Shown piece after piece: positions 25,701 through 30,900 of a DNA stretch of 64,000 bases (positions within the stretch are counted from its first letter, which is position 1; the number at the start of each line of letters is the position of its first letter). Location: contig OZ026845.1 of the NCBI GenBank assembly GCA_964023205.1, positions 754,001 through 818,000 of the forward strand, read 5' to 3'. This DNA comes from Lutraria lutraria. Its lineage: Eukaryota; Mollusca; Bivalvia; Venerida; Mactridae. Made by a program: the position numbers and the translations under genes. Under the pieces are notes generated by a model, which saw nothing but the letters and a program-made list of their open reading frames with translations, was not told the DNA's origin and ran no database searches.

Positions 25701-25809
25701 ATCCACTTATATCTACAGCCAGCGTCTTCCCTTTAAGTGTCGACACTGGAACACTACATTGTACATCACATTTGTCTTTTACCACATCCCATAATCCTGT
25801 CACACCCAT
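4518..25809 (-). CDS. GEN1: GEN1-type Holliday-junction resolvase (XPG/FEN1 family), whole gene, 11 exons
   Basis: GEN1 is a nuclear structure-specific endonuclease that symmetrically cuts Holliday junctions and 5' flaps. Coding exons in minus-strand order are 25809-25643, 25319-25157, 24732-24643, 12417-12325, 11870-11689, 10909-10809, 9553-9375, 7904-7702, 6364-6303, 6009-5884 and 4744-4518. All splice sites are GT-AG and all phases agree, giving 530 aa. Visible parts are the XPG-N domain starting MGVTGLWDVV, putative metal-binding acids D33, D77, E128/E130, D149/D151 and D200, a helix-hairpin-helix (AGIAGVG, about 203-209), a Cys/His-rich segment (about 259-290), a GEN1-type chromodomain split over exons 8-10, and a Lys-rich tail ending SGHLTEYFKIKK. 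Human GEN1 is longer, mainly in its tail. Intron 3 holds a 9.3-kb Polinton; introns 6, 7, 8 and 10 hold minisatellites or transposons. No coding break is seen. Confidence 0.93.
4831..5580. repeat. 50-bp minisatellite in GEN1 intron 10
   Basis: There are about 14 near-identical head-to-tail units of 50 bp starting at 4881 (ttgccaaagatgtaaacat...), plus one degenerate unit at 4831-4880. Differences between units are mostly single substitutions (gataa/gacaa, cattaat/catcaat). Confidence 0.95.
5884..6009 (-). CDS. GEN1: GEN1 exon 10 (end of chromodomain, E-rich helix)
   Basis: The acceptor is tctgcacag and the donor CTAAAA|gtaaaa; phase 1 at both ends. It encodes KNLWAETDPVELKVEQELFK and then SVYPEEVEKFEEEQKQKK, matching the E-x-L-F-x-x-x-Y-P-E segment that follows the chromodomain in GEN1. 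If intron 10 were retained, a stop would follow within a few codons, giving a shorter isoform. Confidence 0.85.
6303..6364 (-). CDS. GEN1: GEN1 exon 9 (62-nt chromodomain core)
   Basis: This very short exon was found because exons 8 and 10 are out of phase without it. The acceptor is ttttttcag and the donor ACTG|gtaaca. It encodes VDKKCTDNHVQCFLIKWQKT, a beta-strand pair of the chromodomain type with the expected W. Entry phase 2 and exit phase 1 restore the frame. Confidence 0.87.
6465..7510. mobile_element. pogo/Tigger-like non-autonomous DNA transposon in GEN1 intron 8
   Basis: The element is 1,046 bp with ends CAGTAAAACCCCGATTACCC and, as reverse complement, CAGTAAAACCCCAATTATCC. It is flanked by TA on both sides (6463-6464, 7511-7512). 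Sub-terminal 'ggattatccgaa' motifs and the CAGT-AACCC ends are those of the pogo branch of Tc1/mariner. The longest ORF is 63 aa, so it cannot encode a transposase. Confidence 0.85.
7702..7904 (-). CDS. GEN1: GEN1 exon 8 (linker to chromodomain)
   Basis: The acceptor is tcttttcag and the donor GTCAG|gtaaat; phase 0 in, phase 2 out. It starts VVQEFRGFTMDVPDIQ and ends LLKNKLSSSMFYPV, the helical region leading into the chromodomain. Confidence 0.88.
7970..9045 (+). mobile_element. tRNA-derived SINE, family 1, with an internally expanded 70-bp unit
   Basis: The tRNA-like head (about 7974-8042) has 'gtctcggactagtaatcg' and the B-box-like 'gtgagttcaaatacc'. The body then enters 13 tandem 70-bp units (8110-9019) and ends 'gttaaacccaagtgaaac'. 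Related single-unit material (tggaacagttgccaaatgaccc) occurs in the copy at 36252, and the same 3' end recurs at 41580, so the array grew from the SINE body. Confidence 0.75.
8110..9019. repeat. 70-bp minisatellite inside the SINE, GEN1 intron 7
   Basis: Exactly 13 units of 70 bp (attcctggggtccttctcc... to ...gctgttgattatgttaa). Variant positions (caccaaatgg/cactaaatga, gatta/gatca/ggtta) are shared by several units, as expected from stepwise unequal exchange. Confidence 0.95.
9171..9347. mobile_element. TA-flanked MITE family A, copy 2 (GEN1 intron 7)
   Basis: It starts CAGTATTAACTCTC and ends ACATAGGTTGGACTG, with TA on both sides (9169-9170, 9348-9349). It has the same interior 'agagcaacaacctct' motifs as copies at 1843, 12679 and 57354. 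Its ends are more diverged than theirs. Confidence 0.8.
9375..9553 (-). CDS. GEN1: GEN1 exon 7 (Cys-rich segment, CRCVWH motif)
   Basis: The acceptor is gtattatag and the donor GAA|gtaggt, chosen because it gives phase 0 and joins MEVVQEF as in other GEN1 proteins. The exon encodes GSVKSHKGECATWTPEGC and later VTCRCVWHKRKQLEAEHK, matching the CxCxWH signature of the GEN1 family. Confidence 0.9.
9670..10640. repeat. 35-bp minisatellite in GEN1 intron 6
   Basis: About 27 imperfect units of around 35 bp (gacacacattacacaaatca, then catcacacattagag). Alternate units differ by ttagag/ttacag/ttacat. The array is open in one frame and yields His/Thr-rich chance ORFs that should not be taken as genes. 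Confidence 0.92.
10809..10909 (-). CDS. GEN1: GEN1 exon 6 (first Cys pair of Cys/His-rich segment)
   Basis: The acceptor is aatttcag and the donor CATAAAG|gtatag; phase 2 in, phase 1 out. The exon encodes ILSWKENTELINIEEK and ends KKQPHCTRCKHK. The HCxxC motif matches the position of the HCSVC motif I recall for vertebrate GEN1. Confidence 0.85.
11689..11870 (-). CDS. GEN1: GEN1 exon 5 (GCDY motif and helix-hairpin-helix)
   Basis: The acceptor is atattttag and the donor GATCG|gtttgt, entry phase 0 and exit phase 2. The exon contains LALLCGCDYDAGIAGVG, with catalytic D200 and the GIAGVG helix-hairpin-helix that grips duplex DNA. The donor gtttgt is weak, but it is the one whose phase fits exon 6. 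Confidence 0.9.
12325..12417 (-). CDS. GEN1: GEN1 exon 4 (XPG I-domain, DGD motif)
   Basis: This 31-codon exon is too short to stand out as an ORF. It lies between acceptor tttttcag and donor AAG|gtaagt. It encodes VVDGCITKDGDYFCYGGKTV and then YRNMRKCKEKK, corresponding to the conserved DGD.F.YG motif; D149 and D151 are the catalytic acids. Phase 0 at both ends. Confidence 0.93.
12679..12854. mobile_element. TA-flanked 176-bp MITE family A, copy 3 (GEN1 intron 3)
   Basis: It starts CAGTACAACCTCTTC and ends GGAGAGGTTGTACTG, with TA on both sides. Length is identical to copies 1 and 4. Confidence 0.87.
13118..14034. repeat. Bivalve-type dispersed repeat with six 145-bp internal units
   Basis: Six imperfect units start at 13118, 13260, 13405, 13555, 13700 and 13844, each opening gtgacctagttt(tt)gacc and containing 'tctgacaaggttt' and 'agtgtt.a.aaggttttcc'. 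A non-repeated end follows (gtttgacgacgcacgatgcc...), and then the first arm of a terminal hairpin (agctcaccctgagcac, 14013-14028). The second arm (gtgctcatgtgagct) is at 24516-24530, after the inserted elements. Confidence 0.75.
14458..14664 (+). repeat. Second fragment of the bivalve-type repeat with intact terminal hairpin
   Basis: This piece repeats the end of the element at about 13877-14012 (gagattttgtt.atattaac, ctgacccagttttgc, aaatgtggcccctagtgtg). It ends in a hairpin at 14629-14660 (agctcac...gtgagct) followed by aaaaa. The hairpin plus CTAA end is reminiscent of Helitron 3' termini; that link is only a suggestion. Confidence 0.65.
14774..14779. repeat. Left target-site duplication of the Polinton (CAGGAC)
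   Basis: CAGGAC directly precedes the left inverted repeat and is repeated at 24035-24040 directly after the right one. Six bases is the usual Polinton duplication length. Confidence 0.9.
14780..14897 (+). repeat. Polinton left terminal inverted repeat
   Basis: 118 bp starting TGATGAATAGGAAATGACAG. It pairs with 24034-23917 with a single mismatch (aaaaacaaatcc versus aaaaaaaaatcc). Weaker similarity continues for about 45 bp. Confidence 0.93.
14898..15315. promoter_or_regulatory. Polinton 5' leader before the integrase
   Basis: This 418-bp AT-rich stretch lies between the left inverted repeat and the integrase start codon. It must hold the integrase promoter, but no specific element can be named from the sequence. 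Confidence 0.35.
15316..16434 (+). CDS. Polinton integrase (rve-type DDE, C-terminal chromodomain), intact
   Basis: This 372-aa integrase would cut and join the element ends into host DNA. It has an N-terminal helical region (about 1-70). The rve core has the catalytic triad visible as D80 (FWDLDLADV), D141 (VRTDPGSEW) and E175 (ANYAERVIRTLK); the 33 residues between the second D and E fit a DD35E-like spacing. A basic linker (KKKKSH) and an SH3-like segment (FKVGDFVRI) follow. A C-terminal chromodomain at about 330-372 (VEKVL, FVKWHGYP, SWI) could direct insertion to particular chromatin. There is no internal stop or frameshift, in contrast to the other large genes of the element. ATG at 15316 is in context aaaATGa, the first in frame. 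Confidence 0.93.
   Translation: MTWKDHLQNIYFDLENPISYAGPAKIYTYLKREGKYRVGIHAIRQWLQNVDAYSLQRPLRYKFNTRKVISQGKDFFWDLDLADVSSLAKENEGTRYLFIAIDVFSRYLWVVPLKNKLHGSIIEGFKEIFQAGRRPKEVRTDPGSEWKNKWVKAYLNTHEIEHYVTRNITHANYAERVIRTLKVLMYRYFTHTRTYHYLDVLPDIVKNYNSRPHSTLDGKPPNSMTKENEAMVWKQLYVDSLHTKPVKKKKSHAKPFKFKVGDFVRISSNRRTFQRDYEQKWTEEVFTIKIRYLRQGIPVYKIVDYDGDQIEGTFYSSELQKIQKTRDDLFSVEKVLKRRKRNGTSEVFVKWHGYPKKFNSWIKQSDLQSNEL
16499..17693 (+). pseudogene. Polinton packaging ATPase (A32/FtsK-HerA type), three nonsense codons
   Basis: In viruses and Polintons this ATPase pumps DNA into the capsid. Exons 16499-16892 and 17056-17693 join in phase 1 (donor TGTG|gtaagt, acceptor ttttcag), spanning 343 codons. The start encodes a C2H2 zinc finger (CNLCTKNY...LKRHLKIKH), then a Gln/Ser tract of repeated CAG and CAATCC blocks. 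The Walker A motif SGPTSCGKT is split across the intron, and the Walker B motif is NLIILDDMA. The conserved C-terminal part follows (VIVLNQNLYF, YLVLFNNP). The frame is kept throughout, but TAG at 16625 and 16649 (inside the Q tract) and TAA at 17223 interrupt it, so no full-length protein is expected unless stops are bypassed. Confidence 0.88.
17769..18386 (+). CDS. Polinton-encoded zinc-finger/acidic protein, 205 aa
   Basis: The ORF is open and has one zinc-finger-like motif near its start (CDDCSVVFENIHDLQNHVKRWC, spacing C-x2-C-x12-H-x4-C, residues about 4-25). A charged, probably helical middle (EVYMELAKKSRQVNESKWQE...) contains a conserved-looking block FMDKYGTVMSYIFRLRSGYL. The C-terminus is very acidic (DDDKSSDNDTDTEDDTDSN). 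It lies 75 bp after the ATPase stop on the same strand. I do not recognise the family. Position and finger suggest one of the uncharacterised Polinton accessory proteins, possibly DNA-binding. Confidence 0.7.
   Translation: MPSCDDCSVVFENIHDLQNHVKRWCLEQQPLKREFHEDDYIMSKKMKYNTEKSDISNENRDEENEVYMELAKKSRQVNESKWQEMVEKYEKRGLSDTDAEDKANEKLRDEDLRVFMDKYGTVMSYIFRLRSGYLYSKITDTVAKYLDREMGLERAIRLTLRKYKHHFEEFIDGDFEEGDESTDKLNDDDKSSDNDTDTEDDTDSN
18387..19004. other. Polinton intergenic stretch between convergent gene 3' ends
   Basis: It separates the plus-strand genes from the minus-strand polymerase. It has AATAAA on the plus strand near 18629 (caataaactg) and AT-rich sequence usable for 3' ends of both. No gene is seen. 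Confidence 0.5.
19005..22866 (-). pseudogene. Polinton DNA polymerase B (protein-primed type), about four frameshifts
   Basis: It would replicate the element. The minus-strand region covers about 1,290 codons split into ORFs 22866-22567, 22582-22067, 22091-21531, 21475-19463 and 19427-19005. In order it shows two C2H2 fingers at the N-terminus, a CxxC-rich segment (CNWCSK, CESCGEQGRECRWCH), the Polinton-typical block KCFMWSVLAAIHP with YYCNYCLHGF, exonuclease motif I (IYADLES), an endonuclease-VII-like insert (CHICEKVL, RVRDHCHLSG), Exo II (FHNLRRYD), Exo III (YLLTDVLLLAD), palm motif A (YLDMNNLYGTSM) and motif B (NNAVFGKTMEN). The breaks lie near 22608, 22080, 21583 and 19485; the last falls at palm motif C, so the enzyme cannot be functional as it stands. 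Confidence 0.92.
22867..23916. other. Polinton right-hand non-coding stretch
   Basis: About 1.05 kb between the polymerase start and the right inverted repeat. The longest ORF is 64 aa without recognisable content. It may hold the polymerase promoter and the scar of a deleted capsid module. Confidence 0.5.
23917..24034 (-). repeat. Polinton right terminal inverted repeat
   Basis: 118 bp ending CTGTCATTTCCTATTCATCA, the reverse complement of 14780-14897 with one mismatch. It is followed directly by CAGGAC (24035-24040). Confidence 0.93.
24643..24732 (-). CDS. GEN1: GEN1 exon 3 (XPG I-domain, GEAEA motif)
   Basis: This 30-codon exon is in phase 0 at both ends. It encodes CVQLLECFGIKCLQCPGEAE and then ALCADLEVKG. 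The GEAEA motif carries the two conserved catalytic glutamates (E128, E130). The Polinton lies in the intron that follows. Confidence 0.93.
25157..25319 (-). CDS. GEN1: GEN1 exon 2 (XPG N-domain, second half)
   Basis: The acceptor is cttttcag and the donor is AAGGAG|gtaatt. The exon encodes NLYYRIIGLLNEGVNVVAVL followed by DGKAPDLKSKTLMKRQ. The D of 'VLDG' (about D77) is the second conserved acidic residue. Entry phase is 2 and exit phase 0. Confidence 0.92.
25437..25614. mobile_element. TA-flanked MITE family B, copy 1 (GEN1 intron 1)
   Basis: It starts CAGTCAAACCTGTAAACAATGG and ends 'ggccactaacacaggttagactt', flanked by TA on both sides. It shares ends and the interior 'ggcctttattgacaagtgacc' with the copy at 44193. 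Confidence 0.75.
25643..25809 (-). CDS. GEN1: GEN1 exon 1 (start codon, XPG N-domain)
   Basis: The exon starts at ATG with MGVTGLWDVV, the conserved N-terminus that threads the active site in XPG-family nucleases. It includes LAVDISGWI with the first catalytic Asp (D33) and ends in phase 2 at donor ATAAG|gtacat. Any non-coding first exon upstream cannot be seen. Confidence 0.92.
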
Positions 25810-26358
25810 ATTTGGAATTTCCCAACACGAGTATTTAATTGGTCACTATAAGATAAACACCAAAAAATATTCAGTATTTATAAAGCATCACAGAAAGTCA
25901 ATTAATTAGTTACTTAAGTAAACAATTTTTTAATGATACCATACCTGTATTCCTACTTTAATCATTACAAAGATTCAGTTATTTAGAATATAAAAAACAT
26001 ATATTGTCCAAGACCAGCCAGAAAGACAAAGAATCATTCATTGTAACAAGTACAGAATAAAAGTATTTTAACCACAAAAGGAAAATAACTCACATACCAG
26101 ATCCGTAGCCTATTCACACCGTAACACGAAATCCTTCACTAATTTACCAATGTTACAGTCTGATCAATAACACGATTTTATCTACCAAACAAACAATAGG
26201 TTCAACTTTAATCCCTAGACTAGTGCATTTGTCGACTTCTTTAGAAATGATTTTCAGGTATCCGAAACTGAAAGTAGGTGAAGTCATTTTCGGGAAATTG
26301 TTACAAAAAGGATAAAGACCGGTATCCGACATTTACGTGTCTTCGTTCGTTCTATGCA

Positions 26359-26383
26359 TAGCGCTACCGTAGTGTACACATTG
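26359..26383 (+). repeat. 25-bp direct repeat, copy 1
   Basis: Reads tagcgctaccgtagtgtaca followed by cattg. It is identical to 27415-27439. The two copies bracket about 1.03 kb. Confidence 0.9.
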
Positions 26384-27414
26384 GTCTCCGTTAGCAAATC
26401 TATGTATTAATGATATCTCAATTATTTACTTAGAATATAATTATAACTTCTCCATTGAACTTTTTTCAATGTTTTAAAATCATGCTGCATTGACATTGTC
26501 AAGATAATTACATTGATTTGTTTTGGTCACATATGGTATCTGTTAGATAAGTCCTTGGATCTATATCCAGTTATATTATTAACTTTAAATACATTTTCTG
26601 AAAGCCATAATATTAATTTCTCTATAAAAACGATTTTTTGATAAAAAAAAATATTCATTTCGAGGAATCTTTTCAGTAATGTCCAATATATATATAATAC
26701 TCGTGAGAGGTGTGAGGCAGTATTCAAAGACATATATCGAATATGTTTAATTTTTGGAAGTATATGGATGTATACAAATTCCTTATATCAGCTGAGTACT
26801 GGCAGTAGCGCGGAAATGCACAAAATGTCTCATCGATCGCTGTGTATAAATTTTTTGAATTTAGTATTTCTTGAAAATTTAAGATTACTCAGATGTACCA
26901 CATCGCGAGAATACCCCCACATCGCGAGAATACTCTGCCTAGAGGGATGCGAATACTAGAAATGATGATGAATGATGATGTACCTAGCTTATTGTCCCAG
27001 CAACATATTATATTTCTTGGAATGAAGTAACATGAACTTTTATTGCACAATAAATATATACTTAGACCTTGGACCATTATAGATATATATGCATATATGG
27101 TCCCAGCTTGGACAAAACTAATTTAGGAGAGATAGAATTCATTAGTAGACCACAACATAAACTTTGATGTACAATAAAGTATAATACTACAATTGATAAG
27201 CCAGGGACATTATACGAACAACATTAATATAACATATTTCATGAAAACAAATTAACTTTGTGTAAATGTTATTGGCGAAACAGAAGATTATCTTAAATAT
27301 TATTATTATTTATAATATGTTATATGCATTATATAAACACAGCATAATGTTAAAAACAAGAGCAATTCTGTGGTGAATATATGAACCGGTGTGTAAGAGA
27401 GTGAGGTCAGCGCG

Positions 27415-27439
27415 TAGCGCTACCGTAGTGTACACATTG
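27415..27439 (+). repeat. 25-bp direct repeat, copy 2
   Basis: Identical to 26359-26383. It immediately precedes the target duplication of the hAT-like element. Confidence 0.9.
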
Positions 27440-27447
27440 AAATTTCA

Positions 27448-27852
27448 GGGTTTGCCTGAAAAGCGGAAACAATGTTCAATAAAGAAACAATTTATAGACC
27501 AGTTAGGTTTGTGCCAAATAAACTTTGAAACTTGAATAAAGAGACAAAAATAATAATTTAATAAAATATTATGAATTTTATGAAATAAAAGTTGTTTCCG
27601 TAGAAAAAAATTGTTTCCGGATATTGGTTTAACGCAATAAAACAGCCACAAAATCATTATTTAGCGTTATAAATGAAATTTCTTTTTCGAAAATAACGTA
27701 TTTTTATCAAATATAACAATTATTAATAAGTATATTAATTACTATGATAATACATATTAAATATCATTATAAACATTTGAAATAAAAGTTGTTTCCGTAC
27801 ATAAAAGTTGTTTCCGCGGAAACAAGTTGTTTCCGCTTTTCAGGCAAACCGC
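27448..27852. mobile_element. hAT-like non-autonomous element with 8-bp target duplication
   Basis: The ends are GGGTTTGCCTGAAAAGCGG at left and, reversed, GCGGTTTGCCTGAAAAGCGG at right. AAATTTCA is duplicated at 27440-27447 and 27853-27860, the 8-bp length of hAT elements. The interior is AT-rich and repeats 'ttgtttccg' several times. There is no transposase. Confidence 0.85.
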
Positions 27853-27945
27853 AAATTTCACGTCTTTGTAAAAAGTATGTGGACCGTTTTATTTAAGAAA
27901 AATTCAACAATAGTGAAGTTCTATTCCTAAAGATTCATAATTAAG

Positions 27946-27973
27946 ATGCCAAGAGGACGTGCAAAAGCTCTCA
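27946..27973 (+). CDS. pygo: pygo exon 1 (start codon)
   Basis: Nine codons plus one base, MPRGRAKAL, ending at donor CTCA|gtaagt. It was chosen because its phase 1 end joins exon 2 in frame and the product starts with a short basic peptide. Confidence 0.8.
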
Positions 27974-30900
27974 GTAAGTATGGCTAGAAGTCAGGTTAAC
28001 ACGAAATAAATATCAATTCAAATAATTCTTATTTGATAGTTTAATCTATTTTCGCGAGATTGTTGATGATAATATCAATTATCAGTTTGTATTTTCTATT
28101 TTTTTCTAAGGCCTAGTAGATTTATTAGTGAATTATTTACATAATTATGTATCACAATAACAAGTGGGATTACCAAGATGTTAATTTATTCATTAAATTG
28201 TGATTTTAATGAGATCTTATAAGAATCTCGAACATTCACCACACATAATATACTATCCCGGCGTTACCAGTTCTTGATAAGTCCGAAAAAATCCTTTTTT
28301 CAAATTAGTGGACGTGTTGCCGATTAAGTAATCCAATAATTGTTATTTGTATTAAAAACGTTATGTACACAACATATTTTTAAACGTAACATCCGAAGCC
28401 TGTACATGTGAAAATGACTATTATGGGATTGACGTCGCCTGTTCCTGAGCATGTTCTGGAAGCCCCGAAAGATACGCCATACAATCTATTCACTCCAGTT
28501 TTAAGCTGGAATTATAAGCATTACAATCAGATTTTTTTCTTATGTGTTAACAAAGTACACCAAATTGACCAATTTGAAACCGAGACCTACATTAGTAACA
28601 AGACTGTATGGTGTAGGTTTTTTACATAGTTTGGAAAAAAACGCGCTTGTATGTGCCTACAGACAAAGTTTAAATAAGATTTTTTTGTGGAAAATAAACG
28701 TTTTCACAAATGGATAAAACTAGTAGACAGTGTTCCCACTTACGTAAAATATTACGTAAATCACGCAATTAATTCAGCTTTCACGTAAGAAAATTTTATC
28801 TGCTGCGAGATCGCACGTACAAAAATTTCGGGTACGAACCACTATTGGAATGATGTAGAAGTGTTAACAATTGGGATTTTCCGAAAATCCATGACCCATA
28901 AACGTGGCAAAGTGAAAAATAAATGAATTAAATTATCCCAAGCATAACCCTTTTCGTGTTTTTTTTTTATCATAGTAAAATGCCATCCATCGCGAAATGC
29001 TATAACAAGTAAATAGTGGACTGGTTTGCTTGATTCGTGCGTCGAGTATCATAGGTAAAATGAATAAAGCGACACAGTCTCGAGTTTTGTGTAAAAATGC
29101 TAAAATAGATACACAATTCTGGCCCTGTATCCTGCATATATAAAACACTGCTACTGGTAAACGTTGTTAACTGCGATTATGCTGATTCGTCCTAGTTTCT
29201 ATTTATTTAAAGAATGGAATTTCCTATTTGCAAAATCTATCGGACACCCGGGCCGACCAGGTCGCGGATATCATCGGTCCTTGGCGATTTCTGTCGGTCT
29301 TGGACCGACGAACTTGAGTAGGTACTGCATGATTGTGCGAATTAAAGGAAAACCATTCTGTGTTAACCTTTGTTTATCCTTTTCTACACACGTTTTATGC
29401 ATCGTCTGAAATTATGTCACTAACGTAAAACAGTTCAGTTTGACTTCGGAGGAGGCCTCAGGCACTTACTGCAAAGTAAATGTAAAACTAATTTTAAAAA
29501 AGTTCATACCCCCAAAATATTTTTCTTACCCCCAGATTTTGAACCCAGGGGGTAAGTTTACCCCCAAATTTAGAAGTGAGTGGGAACACTGAGTAGAGGC
29601 CTAGTAGATTTATTAGTGAATTATTTACATAATTATGTATCACAATAACAAGTGGGATTACCAAGATGTTAATTTATTCATTAAATTGTGATTTTAATGA
29701 GATCTTATAAGAATCTCGAACATTCACCACACATAATATACTATCCCGGCGTTACCAGTTCTTGATAAGTCCGAAAAAATCCTTTTTTCAAATTAGTGGA
29801 CGTGTTGCCGATTAAGTAATCCAATAATTGTTATTTGTATTAAAAACGTTATGTACACAACATATTTTTAAACGTAACATCCGAAGCCTGTACATGTGAA
29901 AATGACTATTATGGGATTGACGTCGCCTGTTCCTGAGCATGTTCTGGAAGCCCCGAAAGATACGCCATACAATCTATTCGCTCCAGTTTTAAGCTGGAAT
30001 TATAAGCATTACAATCAGATTTTTTTCTTATGTGTTAACAAAGTACACCAAATTGACCAATTTGAAACCGAGACCTACATTAGTAACAAGACTGTATGGT
30101 GTAGGTTTTTTACATAGTTTGGAAAAAAACGCGCTTGTATGTGCCTACAGACAAAGTTTAAATAAGATTTTTTTGTGGAAAATAAACGTTTTCACAAATG
30201 GATAAAACTACTAGTGATCTTACAATAGTCGCCAACAATCTAATAATCGTCGCTGTACGGTTGAAGTCACTGACTATCAATAGTGCATCAGAACAATCGA
30301 TAGTGGCTAGTTACCCTAGTTACCAGACGCGCATCTAAATATCATGTATTATCACTTATCGTTCTCAGGACAAAGTTGAAATTAAATTTGAAAAATTTGA
30401 CGAGAAATAATTTATCTAAATATTTGCCGTAATGAGTACCAGCATTTGACACTCATTACATAGTACATACACTGACGGGAACCAATTGTACTAGATCCCA
30501 GCATCGTAATTTGGCGTACATTCACCACATACGATGACGGATACCAATGGCCTGGCCGCACTAAATAAATCACTGCTTGCTGATTGGCTATAATTAATTC
30601 ACTATATTTTAACCAAACAGACTACGGAATTCCTTTGCATCATTTTGCTGTCAACATGGTCGCATTGGCAATCAAAACAATTGATTGTCCAACGATATTT
30701 TGTTGTTTTCAGTGTAAATCACACATGTGCAAAGCAGCTGCTTCTCAAAAAGCAAGAAAACATGTTTTAGTATTGAAGTAAGCACTGTTTGTGTTCAGAC
30801 TCGGAGGTTTGATATGAAAATCAACCAAGTATCGTATTTATGTTGATTTGGTGAAACTTTTTAAATTGGATCGTGTTTTGTGGATTTTCGTAAAACAATA

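Larger units (their letters stand above)
25810..27945. promoter_or_regulatory. Divergent GEN1/pygopus intergenic region
   Basis: The two start codons lie 2.1 kb apart on opposite strands, so both promoters and 5' UTRs should lie here. It contains a perfect 25-bp direct repeat (26359-26383 and 27415-27439) and an 8-bp-duplicating transposon (27448-27852) close to pygopus. No TATA box can be assigned reliably. Confidence 0.5.

Noticed and set aside
28408..28629. 73-codon ORF, duplicated at 29896
   Set aside because: It is duplicated only because the 614-bp segment is; no domain, signal or conserved feature supports coding.
28109..30210. LTR retrotransposon with 614-bp LTRs
   Set aside because: The repeats do not start TG and end CA, there is no primer site or polyprotein, and the middle is an inverted-repeat element of its own.
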